From NCBI GenBank assembly GCA_003538615.1, contig DPRT01000105.1:1-16412 (forward strand): a DNA stretch of 16,412 bases. Direction: 5' to 3'. Of the stretch, positions 6,578-13,641 are shown one piece after another; position 1 is the first letter of the stretch, and each line of letters starts with the position of its first letter. The stretch comes from Holophagaceae bacterium (GTDB taxonomy: Bacteria; Acidobacteriota; Holophagae; Holophagales; Holophagaceae). The notes under the pieces are model-generated. The model did not search any database. It saw nothing but the letters and a program-made list of their open reading frames with translations, and had not been told where the DNA came from. The position numbers and the translations under genes were made by a program.

Positions 6578-7494
6578 GAGGCGCCGCCTCCGAAAAGTCC
6601 CCGAAGGCGGCTCCAGAAGCCACGGCCATGGTCCCGGACGTCCGGGCGGAGCACATCGAGGGGTTCGCCCGCCACCGGAAGGGGAAGGCCGGGATCATTG
6701 AGGGCCAGCATCACGCCGGTGACATTGTCCCGGGCGCCCATGGCGATGGCGTCCTCCAGGAGCAGTTCCAGGCAGCGCCGGGGGCTGAGGTTCTGATCGA
6801 GCACCTCGCGGATGCGCCCGTCGGCCACTTCGCCGTGGAGGCCGTCGGAACAGCAGAGGAGGCGGTCCCCCCGGCGCAGCGCGACACGGGAAAGCGCCAC
6901 CCGCAGGGGCTGGGGCGAGCCCAGGGCCTGGGTGATCATGTTGCGCTGGGGATGGGTGCGCGCCTGCTCCCGGGTGAGCGTGCCCTGGGCCACCAGGTCG
7001 TTCACCAGGGTCTGGTCCTCGGTGATCTGGTGCAGCGCGCCCTGGCGCAGCAGGTAGGCCCGGGAATCGCCGATCTGGGCCACGTAGGCGCAGCCGTTCC
7101 AGATGACCGCGGCGGTCAGCGTGGAGCCCATGCCCCGGGCGGTGCGGTCATCGTCGGAATAGCGCAGGACCGCATCGCTGGCCTCGGCCACGGCCGCTTC
7201 CAGGGCCTTGATGAGATCCACCTCCCGCCCCTTGCCGGGCGCGAGGCGGCCCCAGTGGCCGAAGAGGTACAGGGCGACTGCCGCCAGGCCCTCCCGGCTG
7301 GCGACCTCCCCCGCCGCGGCCCCGCCCATGCCATCGGCCACGGCCACCAGCAGGCCCGGCTCGCCCACCTTCAGTGACGTCGCCGGGGCATTGATGATGG
7401 GCTCTTCGCCATCCAGCGCGCTCAGCAGGTAGGCGTCTTCGTTGTTCCTCCGGACTTTGCCCGGATGGGTGATGGCGGCGAAATCGATGAGCAT
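6574..7494 (-). CDS. PP2C-family Ser/Thr protein phosphatase (first copy)
   Basis: This is a 306-residue metal-dependent phosphatase of the Stp1/PrpC type, expected to remove phosphate from Ser/Thr residues in the cytoplasm. The family's metal-site motifs are all present: RRNNEDAYL near the N-terminus, VAVADGMGG, GDSRAYLL, LLCCSDGLHGEV and ARDNVTGVML. An ITQALG motif is also shared with the second PP2C in this window. An extra C-terminal tail (after about residue 255) ends in FWSRLRGLFGG, which could be an amphipathic helix. ATG 7492-7494 is chosen; a TTG four codons upstream is possible. Neither has a Shine-Dalgarno, and the AT-rich TTGTATTTT just before the ATG could be a -10 element of a leaderless transcript. 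It heads an operon with rdgC-like genes and an amidase, each start overlapping the previous stop. No kinase partner is visible. Confidence 0.93.
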   Translation of the reverse strand: MLIDFAAITHPGKVRRNNEDAYLLSALDGEEPIINAPATSLKVGEPGLLVAVADGMGGAAAGEVASREGLAAVALYLFGHWGRLAPGKGREVDLIKALEAAVAEASDAVLRYSDDDRTARGMGSTLTAAVIWNGCAYVAQIGDSRAYLLRQGALHQITEDQTLVNDLVAQGTLTREQARTHPQRNMITQALGSPQPLRVALSRVALRRGDRLLCCSDGLHGEVADGRIREVLDQNLSPRRCLELLLEDAIAMGARDNVTGVMLALNDPGLPLPVAGEPLDVLRPDVRDHGRGFWSRLRGLFGGGAS

Positions 7495-7580
7495 CAGAAA
7501 ATACAACCCAGGCGGGTGGCGGGTTCAGGAAGGTACGGAGGGCCCTTTCCGTTCATCATAGCGGGAGGAGAGGGGAATCC

Positions 7581-8603
7581 ATGACGGAAGGGCCCACGGA
7601 CATCGATCTTCTGGACCTGCTCATCGTGGGGGCTGGGCCGGCGGGGATCGCCACGGCCGTGGAAGCCCGCCGGGCGGGCATCCAACGCATCCTGCTGCTG
7701 GAAAAGGGCCCCGGCCACAGCTTTTCCATCGAGAAGCTCTACACCCCCGGCAAGCGGGTGGACAAGGTCTACCTGGGCCAGCAGGTGGAGTGCGAGGGGT
7801 CGGTCTGCATCGTGGACGGCAACAGGGAGACGGTGCTGGAGGCGCTTGACGGGTTCGTGCGGGAGTACGGCCTGGAAATCCGCAGTGGCACCGAGGTCAG
7901 CCGTATCACACCGCTGGAGGGCGGTGGGTTCGAGGCGGTGGATGCCCGCGGCACCTCCTACCGGGCCCGGACCGTGGTCATCGCCATCGGCGTCTTTGGG
8001 CGCCCCAACAAGCCGGATCATCCGATCCCCCCCACCCTCAAGGGCCATGTCCACTTCGACCTGGCCGAGGGCATTCCCCCCGGAGTCAGCGTGCTGGTGG
8101 TGGGCGGCGGCAACACGGCACTGGAATACGTGGAGTACCTCTACGCGGGACGCTCCGTGACCCTGGCCTATCGCGGCGCCGAATTCGCCAAGGCCAACGA
8201 GGTGAACCGGAAGATCCTCCAGGACCTGGAGGCCTCCCGGCAGGCCACCGTCTGGCGGAACGCCGATATCGCCTCCCTGCGCGATACGGGAGAGGCCCCC
8301 CGGATCGAGGCCACCTTCAAGGACGGCCGGTCGGCCCGCTTCGACCACGCCGTATTCGCCCTGGGCGGGGCCACGCCGGAGGGCTTTCTGCGCCAAGCCG
8401 GTGTGGAACTCGACGGCAGGCACCCCCGGGTGGACCACCGCTTCCATTCCACCGTGCCGGGCCTCTTCCTGGCGGGGGACCTGGTGGCCGGAGGCAAGGG
8501 CTCCATCGTCAAGGCCTTCAACACAGGGCGGGCCGTGGTGTGGGAGGGCCTCTGCCAGGATCACCTGGAATGCCGCATCCCGGATGCCGGGGATCGCGCG
8601 TGA
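7581..8603 (+). CDS. FAD/NAD(P)-dependent oxidoreductase, YpdA/thioredoxin-reductase-like fold, no CxxC
   Basis: This is a 340-residue two-dinucleotide-domain flavoprotein. The FAD-binding Rossmann motif is at residues 17-22 (GAGPAG), followed by the acidic LLLEKG strand end. The NAD(P) motif is at residues 175 onward (VVGGGNTALEYVEYL). The C-terminal FAD motif near residue 298 reads FLAGDLVAGGKGSIVKAFNTG. There is no redox-active CxxC between the domains, so it is not a standard thioredoxin reductase. It resembles YpdA-like enzymes and uncharacterised proteins with the RVDKVYLGQQVECEG segment seen in epsilonproteobacteria (from memory). AGGGG sits 5 nt before ATG 7581. It is the first gene of a plus-strand cluster and overlaps the next gene by 4 bp (GTGA), suggesting coupled translation. 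Its electron acceptor is unknown. Confidence 0.85.
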   Translation: MTEGPTDIDLLDLLIVGAGPAGIATAVEARRAGIQRILLLEKGPGHSFSIEKLYTPGKRVDKVYLGQQVECEGSVCIVDGNRETVLEALDGFVREYGLEIRSGTEVSRITPLEGGGFEAVDARGTSYRARTVVIAIGVFGRPNKPDHPIPPTLKGHVHFDLAEGIPPGVSVLVVGGGNTALEYVEYLYAGRSVTLAYRGAEFAKANEVNRKILQDLEASRQATVWRNADIASLRDTGEAPRIEATFKDGRSARFDHAVFALGGATPEGFLRQAGVELDGRHPRVDHRFHSTVPGLFLAGDLVAGGKGSIVKAFNTGRAVVWEGLCQDHLECRIPDAGDRA

Positions 8604-9469
8604 CCGGCGTCCTGGCCATCCTCGGCCCCGGAACCCTGGGGCTGTCCGCGGCCCAGTGGGCGGCGGAATGCGGCCTGGAGGTGCGCCTCCTGGGCCGGGA
8701 TCGGGACCACGCCCAGCGGGGCCTTCTGGAAGTGGAGCGGCGCTGGGATTCCGCCCTCCGCAAGGGAACCATGTCACCGATGGACCAGGAGCGGGTCCGG
8801 AGCCTGATCCGGACCGGGGCTTTCGGCCCCGGGGCCCTGGATGGCGTTTCCATCTTCCTCGAGGCCCTTCCGGAATCCCTGGACCCGAAGGCGCGGGCCC
8901 TGACCACCGCCGCAAGCTGGGGCCAGCCGGACCTGCTGCTGCTTTCCGGCACCTCGGCCCTGCCCATCGCAGAACTGGCGCAAGCCAGCGGAACCAGGGG
9001 GCGGCTGCTGGGTTTCCACCTCTTCGTGCCCGTGCCCAGGATGACCCTGGTGGAGCTCGCGGTGCCCGAGGGCGCGCCGGAATCTCTGCTGGCCCGGGCC
9101 CGGGCCCTGGGAGCGGCTTTGCGCAAGCGGGTCGTGGCGGTGAAGGACCAGCCGGGTTTCGCCGCGGCCCGCATGGCGCTGGCCCAGGGCCTCGAGGCCA
9201 TGCGCCTGCTGGAGGCCGGTGCCGCCTCAGCCGAGGATCTCGATGCCCTCATGATGCTGGGTTACGGGCACCCCGTGGGGCCCCTGGAGCTCTCCGACCG
9301 CATCGGCCTGGACCTGCGTCTGCGCATCGCTGAGGGCCTGTCTTCGGCCACCGGCGACCCGCGATTCGAGCCGCCCCGCCTGCTCCGCGAGAAGGTGGCC
9401 CGCGGCGAAACCGGCCAGAAGTCTGGCCGGGGTTTCTTCCGCTGGGATGGACAAGGGAGGCGCCTGTGA
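8600..9469 (+). CDS. 3-hydroxyacyl-CoA dehydrogenase-like protein, atypical active site
   Basis: This is a 289-residue protein of the length and layout of single-domain 3-hydroxyacyl/3-hydroxybutyryl-CoA dehydrogenases, which oxidise the 3-hydroxyl of acyl-CoA with NAD+. Residues 9-14 read GPGTLG, the nucleotide-binding glycine motif. His140 (GFHLF) and Glu152 (LVEL) are 12 residues apart, as in the catalytic dyad, and Ser119 is kept. The C-terminal domain has AEDLDALMMLGYGHPVGPLE and KSGRGFFRW, both hallmark segments. Two usual asparagines are changed: HxxN is H-L-F-V (V143), and GFxxNR is GFAAAR (A190). The strand-2 end reads LLGRD rather than the common V-D, which could affect NAD binding. 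GTG 8600-8602 overlaps the previous TGA; GGGG lies 7 nt upstream. It may act on a non-standard substrate or bind without catalysis. Confidence 0.85.
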   Translation: MTGVLAILGPGTLGLSAAQWAAECGLEVRLLGRDRDHAQRGLLEVERRWDSALRKGTMSPMDQERVRSLIRTGAFGPGALDGVSIFLEALPESLDPKARALTTAASWGQPDLLLLSGTSALPIAELAQASGTRGRLLGFHLFVPVPRMTLVELAVPEGAPESLLARARALGAALRKRVVAVKDQPGFAAARMALAQGLEAMRLLEAGAASAEDLDALMMLGYGHPVGPLELSDRIGLDLRLRIAEGLSSATGDPRFEPPRLLREKVARGETGQKSGRGFFRWDGQGRRL

Positions 9470-9618
9470 ATCCGGTCGAGCTCATCGTGGGCGGCCTCGC
9501 CCTCCTCTTCGTGATCTATGTCGCATATCGGATCGGCAAGGTGCTGCTGCGGGTCTTGGTGGGCCTCGCCGCGCTGGCTCTGCTAAGCTGGGGGCTCTGG
9601 AACCTGTTCCATTCCTGA
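9466..9618 (+). CDS. Small two-helix membrane protein (50 residues)
   Basis: This short gene begins with GTG 9466-9468, which overlaps the TGA of the dehydrogenase-like gene (GTGA), and stops at TGA 9616-9618. AGGGAGG at 9454-9460, five nt before the GTG, is among the strongest ribosome sites in the window. The product starts MNPVELIVGGLALLFVIYVA, has a short basic turn YRIGK, and continues VLLRVLVGLAALALLSWGLW. This predicts two membrane helices with a tight turn. No family is recognised. The overlap and ribosome site argue that it is translated with its upstream neighbour. Confidence 0.7.
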   Translation: MNPVELIVGGLALLFVIYVAYRIGKVLLRVLVGLAALALLSWGLWNLFHS

Positions 9619-9643
9619 ATCCCAAGCCTCCCGAGGAGCAAGC

Positions 9644-9844
9644 ATGGCCGCCATCTCCTGCACCCACTGCGGCGCCGATCTGACCGCCCCCCAGAGCGTG
9701 CGCATTGCCGAGTACCAGTTTGGCCGCCTGGAGAAGGTCGCCGAGGATCCCGGGTTCAAGTACCACTTCGAGCAGGCGGACAACTTCACCATTCTCTGCA
9801 ACAGCTGCAAGCGCCTCGTCCGTACCCTTCCCATCGCCAAGTAG
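9644..9844 (+). CDS. Small zinc-ribbon-like protein (66 residues)
   Basis: This is a 66-residue soluble protein with two cysteine pairs, CTHC near residue 6 and CNSC near residue 52. The spacing fits a single zinc-binding ribbon or knuckle, and the linker includes FGRLEKVAEDPGFKYHFEQ. No catalytic domain is seen. A GAGGAG Shine-Dalgarno precedes ATG 9644. It follows the 50-residue membrane protein after 25 nt and is the last plus-strand gene before the 42-bp palindrome. Its role is unknown; small zinc ribbons often mediate protein or nucleic-acid contacts. Confidence 0.75.
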   Translation: MAAISCTHCGADLTAPQSVRIAEYQFGRLEKVAEDPGFKYHFEQADNFTILCNSCKRLVRTLPIAK

Positions 9845-9857
9845 TCCCTGCTTTCCA

Positions 9858-9899
9858 GGCACAAGGAAACGGCCCCGATCGGGGCCGTTTCCTTGTGCC
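9858..9899. terminator. Bidirectional terminator, perfect 42-bp palindrome
   Basis: The two 21-nt arms (9858-9878 and 9879-9899) are exact reverse complements with no loop base to spare. The core is GGCCCCGATCGGGGCC, flanked by an A-rich stretch (AAGGAAAC) on the left and its T-rich complement (GTTTCCTT) on the right. The palindrome lies 13 nt after the stop of the zinc-ribbon gene and 11 nt after the stop of pilQ, which converge here. A GC stem followed by a T-rich tract on either strand fits a shared intrinsic terminator. Confidence 0.8.
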
Positions 9900-9910
9900 G
9901 CAGGGCGGAC

Positions 9911-11968
9911 CTATTGGCGCAGGACGCGCGGCGTGATGAAGATCAGCAGTTCGCTGTTCTTTTCGGACTTGGAATCGCGCCGGAAGAGGAAGCCCAGGAG
10001 GGGGATCTTGGAGAGGAAGGGAACCCCGGTCTGGCCTTTGCTCGTGTTCGTCACGTAGACACCGCCCAGCACCGCCGTACCACCGTCCCGCACGAGCATC
10101 TGGGTTTCCAGCATCTTGCGGAGGATGGTGGGGGTGCCGTTCACGGTGCGGCTGAAATCGGCCTCGGCCTTCTCCAGCTTGATGTCCATGATGATGGTGC
10201 CCTCGTTGGTGATCTGGGGCGTCACATCGAGCTGAAGGTTCGCATCGATGAAGGCGACCGTGATGGCGCCACCGGCGGCGCCGCCCTGCTGGGTGGGATA
10301 GGGGATCTTCTCGCCGCTGAGGATGGTGGCCTTCTTGTTGTTCTGGGTCACGACCTTCGGAGACGACACGATCTTGAGGGTGCCCTCGGATTCCATGGCC
10401 TGCAGGACCGCGTTGATGCTGAAGCGGTTGCTGAGGAAGGAGAGCCAGACCTCGCCGGCGGGAGCGGCGATGGAAGTCACGCCATCCTTGCCCGGCGACC
10501 AAGCCACGGCGGCCTGCTGCCCGGAGGCCGTGCGGTTGAAGCCCTGCACGCCGTTCCAGAAGGGGGACTGGGTGCCCACCCAGGGGGTGCCGGCCGTGCC
10601 GGTCCCGCCGCTGATGGCGACGCTGCCGCTGTTCGACTGGGGCCACTTGACGCCGAACTGGCGCTGCCAATCCTTGTTGGCCTCGACCACGCGAGCTTCG
10701 ATCTGCACCTGCTGGATCTGGACGTCCAGGGTCTCCAGCAGCTCGAGAATGACGGGAATGCGCTGAGGCAGGTCAGTGATGATGAGGGAATTGGTGCGGT
10801 CATCCAGAATGGCGGAGCCGCGCTTGGTCATCATGTCCTTGAGGATCTTCTGGACATCGCTGACCTTCGCGTAGGAAAGGGGGCGGGTGATGGTCTGGAG
10901 CTCGCCGGAAAGGGCCTTGGTCTCCTCCAGCTTCTTGCGCTCTTCCTCTTCCTTCTGGAGCTTGTCGATCTTGGCCACACGCAGGACGCCGTTGTGGATC
11001 TCCTTGCCAAGGCCCGCGTTCTTCAAGACCACATCCAGGACCTGGTCCCAGGGGGTGTCCGTGAACTTGAAGGTGTAGCTGCCGGTGACGTCAGGATCCG
11101 CCACCAGGTTCAGCTTCCCGGTATCTGCGAGGATGCGCACGAAATCCCGGATATCCGCGTTCTGGAGGTCGATGGTGATCTTGGCGCCGGTGTACTTGGA
11201 GGACGTCTCCCCGAGGGTGCGGCCGGCGAACCGGTTCTGGACTGGAACAGGGGCCTTTTCCGCTTCGGGCACCTGGACCGCGTCAGGGGACGCCACCGGG
11301 AGGGCGGTCGAAGCAGCCAGCTGCGGCAGGAACTGGAAGGAGCTGGCCACAGGAGGCAGGCTGGCCAGCGGTTTCACCGAAGCCTGGACCGGCGTGGCCC
11401 CAGGCGCGGGGGGCGCGACCACGGGGGCAGCGGCCGCCACAACCGAAGGAGTCGCTGCGGAGAGGACGGCGGGAAGGGGCAGGGTCTCAGGACGATAGAC
11501 CCCTTCGATCCGGGCCTGGACGCGCCCCTCGCCGGGGCTCAGCAGGAGCTGGACGCCATCTGGCATGGAACCCACGACCACCTGGGTGCCTGGGGCCACT
11601 TCAAGGACCAGCCGGGTCACAGGCCGGGGGTTGGTGGCAAACTGGGCCAGGCGGGCCTTCTGAACCAGGGGATGGACCAAGAGGATCAGGTCCTTCTTCG
11701 TGACGGCGGTCCCCCGGTCCACTCCGGGAAGGTCCAGCACCACCCGAAGGGGGCTGGATAGCACCTGGACGGAAGGATGCCCCGCCATGCCCGGAATCCG
11801 GAGGGACACCTTGGCGCCCGCGCCAGCGGGCTCCAAGGTCGCCGCGGCCAGAGTGGCCCTGGAGAAGGCGGTGGTTTCGGTGGACGGCGCGGCAAGGAGG
11901 GACCCCGTGTGGATCCCCGCCAGGACCACGCCCCCTGCGACCAGCAAGGAACTCAGGCGAGCATTCAT
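9911..11968 (-). CDS. pilQ: Type IV pilus secretin PilQ
   Basis: PilQ forms the outer-membrane channel through which the type IV pilus passes. This 685-residue protein starts with a cleavable signal peptide (SLLVAGGVVLAG...LLAAPS). An AMIN-like peptidoglycan-binding domain follows at about residues 35-130. A long Ala/Pro/Val-rich linker covers about 165-250. The STN/N0 domain is near 260-340 (ITIDLQNADIRDFVRILAD) and the secretin_N domain near 365-440. The secretin core ends with the typical VPFLSKIPLLGFLFR and LLIFITPRVL. One AMIN copy is seen; some PilQ proteins have two or three. The ATG overlaps the pilP TGA (ATGA), with AGGAGGG six nt upstream. It is the last gene of pilMNOPQ and ends just before the bidirectional terminator. 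Confidence 0.97.
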   Translation of the reverse strand: MNARLSSLLVAGGVVLAGIHTGSLLAAPSTETTAFSRATLAAATLEPAGAGAKVSLRIPGMAGHPSVQVLSSPLRVVLDLPGVDRGTAVTKKDLILLVHPLVQKARLAQFATNPRPVTRLVLEVAPGTQVVVGSMPDGVQLLLSPGEGRVQARIEGVYRPETLPLPAVLSAATPSVVAAAAPVVAPPAPGATPVQASVKPLASLPPVASSFQFLPQLAASTALPVASPDAVQVPEAEKAPVPVQNRFAGRTLGETSSKYTGAKITIDLQNADIRDFVRILADTGKLNLVADPDVTGSYTFKFTDTPWDQVLDVVLKNAGLGKEIHNGVLRVAKIDKLQKEEEERKKLEETKALSGELQTITRPLSYAKVSDVQKILKDMMTKRGSAILDDRTNSLIITDLPQRIPVILELLETLDVQIQQVQIEARVVEANKDWQRQFGVKWPQSNSGSVAISGGTGTAGTPWVGTQSPFWNGVQGFNRTASGQQAAVAWSPGKDGVTSIAAPAGEVWLSFLSNRFSINAVLQAMESEGTLKIVSSPKVVTQNNKKATILSGEKIPYPTQQGGAAGGAITVAFIDANLQLDVTPQITNEGTIIMDIKLEKAEADFSRTVNGTPTILRKMLETQMLVRDGGTAVLGGVYVTNTSKGQTGVPFLSKIPLLGFLFRRDSKSEKNSELLIFITPRVLRQ

Positions 11969-12411
11969 CGTTTACCCTCCTCACGCGCGAACTTCTTCGT
12001 GATGGTGCGGAATACAGAGCGGTTGGTGGTGTTCAGTTCCCACTGATGGAACGTCACAGCCTTGTCGGTGATGCTGGCGATCTCGCCGTCCTTAAAGCGG
12101 TGGCCCACGGGAAGCCAGCGGACATTTCCGCGGCTATCGGACACGACAGCGAAGTTCTTGCCATCTTTCCTGATCATCCCCTTCACCGAAATATCTTCGA
12201 TGACATCGAGCGCGTCGGTGGGCCGGTCATCCCGGGGAGTGGCAAACGGATCCCGCTGGATGGCTGGCTTATAGGGAGTGATCTTGATGATGGCCACGTC
12301 CTGGGCAGGGGCTTCTGCGGCAGGGGGCGCCGCGGGCTTGGCCGCTGGATCGGACTGGGCTGCCAGGGCGAGCCCGGCGAGAAGGGGGAGGTGCAGGAGT
12401 CGATGGATCAT
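11965..12411 (-). CDS. pilP: Type IV pilus assembly protein PilP
   Basis: PilP joins the PilN/PilO inner-membrane complex to the PilQ secretin. The 148-residue product has an N-terminal hydrophobic segment (LLHLPLLAGLALAAQS), a Pro/Ala-rich disordered stretch to about residue 38, and then the folded PilP domain (QRDPFATP, ISVKGMIRKDGKNFAVV, RWLPVGHRF). The QRDPF motif is characteristic. PilP proteins of Neisseria and Pseudomonas are lipoproteins, but no cysteine follows the signal segment here. This form therefore looks secreted or membrane-tethered without lipid. GAGGAAA precedes ATG 12409-12411. It sits 10 nt after pilO and overlaps pilQ by 4 bp. Confidence 0.93.
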   Translation of the reverse strand: MIHRLLHLPLLAGLALAAQSDPAAKPAAPPAAEAPAQDVAIIKITPYKPAIQRDPFATPRDDRPTDALDVIEDISVKGMIRKDGKNFAVVSDSRGNVRWLPVGHRFKDGEIASITDKAVTFHQWELNTTNRSVFRTITKKFAREEGKR

Positions 12412-12421
12412 GGCAGTTTCC

Positions 12422-13033
12422 TCAATCCTCCTTGGCGCCGGCCTTGGGAGCCGATGCCGGGACGGGCTTCTTGGCGGGCGCCGCCGCGGGAGTTTCGGGG
12501 TTGTAGATGAAAGCGCTGATGACGCACTTCACCGTGGCCGGATAGACGCTGCGTTTGTCGGTCTTGCGGACGAACTCGATGTTGGACACGTTGATGATCT
12601 TGTCGTAGCCGGATACCAGCGCGGCGAATTGACCGAAGGCGTGGTACCCCACCCGGAATTCAAACTCGACCGGTTTCTCCGTGTAATAGGTATCCCGCCG
12701 TTCGGGCTTCATGGCGAAGGCGACCTGGTCGATGCCCGCATCGTCCGCGATCTTCTTGATGCGGTAGGGGATCTCGTTGTAATCCGCCTCGGAGGGCATG
12801 ATCTTGATCAGCTCTTCGATGCGCTTGTCCTGCTTCGCCACCTCTTCGCGGAGCTTTTCATAGCTGGCCTTGAGCAGGCGGCCCTTGTCCACTTCCGCCT
12901 GCAGGGTTGTCACATCCGTCCGGATGGTTTCCAACTCGCCCCGCTTCCCGCCGAGCAGGAAGTAGACCAAGCCGGCGAGGACGATACCCGCCACCGCACC
13001 GACGCCGATCTGTTTCTGAAGCTGGGGATTCAT
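12422..13033 (-). CDS. pilO: Type IV pilus inner-membrane assembly protein PilO
   Basis: PilO pairs with PilN in the periplasm to align the pilus machine. The 203-residue protein has a short cytoplasmic start (MNPQLQKQ), one membrane helix at about residues 9-28, and a periplasmic coiled coil (about 30-78, ELETIRTDVTTLQAEVDKG onward). A ferredoxin-like PilO domain follows (FEFRVGYHAFGQFAALVSGY). The C-terminal tail is Ala/Pro/Lys-rich (AAAPAKKPVPASAPKAG) and probably disordered. GAGGT a few nt before the ATG serves as ribosome site. It lies 8 nt after pilN and 10 nt before pilP. Confidence 0.95.
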   Translation of the reverse strand: MNPQLQKQIGVGAVAGIVLAGLVYFLLGGKRGELETIRTDVTTLQAEVDKGRLLKASYEKLREEVAKQDKRIEELIKIMPSEADYNEIPYRIKKIADDAGIDQVAFAMKPERRDTYYTEKPVEFEFRVGYHAFGQFAALVSGYDKIINVSNIEFVRKTDKRSVYPATVKCVISAFIYNPETPAAAPAKKPVPASAPKAGAKED

Positions 13034-13041
13034 GGCCTACC

Positions 13042-13641
13042 TCAGACAGCGTTCTGGAGTTCGAAGGAGATCGTGAAGTCGAAGGAGCCGGTGCTCCCCC
13101 GCTTCGCGCCCGGGTAGTTGATCTTCTTGAACCAGCGGGTGCGGGACTGGAGGCTGCCGTAGAAGGCATTGATGGCCTCGAAATTCCTGGCCTCGCCCTC
13201 GATGGTGATGATGGAGCCCTTCTGGGAGATCTTCTTGAACCACACATCATCCGGCAAGCTGTTGGCCAGTTCCTCGAGGAAATGGACGGGCAGCGACTGC
13301 TGTCGTTTGAGGGCCGTCATGACCTCTTCCTTCTTCTGGAGGGCGGCCTTCTTTTCCCGGAAGGTCTTCTCCAGGGCGATATAGGGCTCGTACTGCTTCT
13401 TGTCGCGTTGGAGGTCAGCCTTGAGCTTCTCGGCCTTGGTGAACTCGCCGTTCAGCCAGAGATAGTAGATACCGCCCAGCGCGGCGAACAGGATCCCCAC
13501 CACCACGCCGGCGATGGGCAGGCCGGAGAGGCTTCCGCCTTCGCCCCGATAGACCTGGACGGGCTCGGCAGCGGTCTTGTCCGCCCCCTTCCTGCCACCG
13601 CCCTGAGTCAGCGAGTCACCCAGCAGGTTGATTTTGATCAT
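13042..13641 (-). CDS. pilN: Type IV pilus inner-membrane assembly protein PilN
   Basis: PilN spans the inner membrane and carries the cytoplasmic signal to the periplasmic alignment complex. The 199-residue protein opens with MIKINLLGDS, the conserved peptide that binds the groove of PilM. A Gly-rich cytoplasmic linker follows, then a membrane helix at about residues 41-62 (LPIAGVVVGILFAALGGIYY). Next come a coiled coil (EFTKAEKLKADLQRDKKQY onward) and a ferredoxin-like domain (GSIITIEGEARNFEAINAFY). Its ATG overlaps the pilM stop by 4 bp (ATGA), so translation is probably coupled. Confidence 0.96.
   Translation of the reverse strand: MIKINLLGDSLTQGGGRKGADKTAAEPVQVYRGEGGSLSGLPIAGVVVGILFAALGGIYYLWLNGEFTKAEKLKADLQRDKKQYEPYIALEKTFREKKAALQKKEEVMTALKRQQSLPVHFLEELANSLPDDVWFKKISQKGSIITIEGEARNFEAINAFYGSLQSRTRWFKKINYPGAKRGSTGSFDFTISFELQNAV

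Noticed and set aside
5555..6796. A 413-codon plus-strand frame opposite the RdgC-like genes
   Set aside because: It crosses several minus-strand gene boundaries and has shadow-like composition; the minus genes overlap neatly as an operon.
7494..8915. A 473-codon minus-strand frame opposite the oxidoreductase
   Set aside because: It is antisense to two recognisable enzymes and is Gly/Pro/Arg-rich without any domain.
9893..11761. A 622-codon open frame on the plus strand antisense to pilQ
   Set aside because: PilQ on the other strand is unmistakable. The antisense product is a low-complexity His/Gly/Ala/Leu-rich shadow typical of high-GC coding DNA, with no domain.
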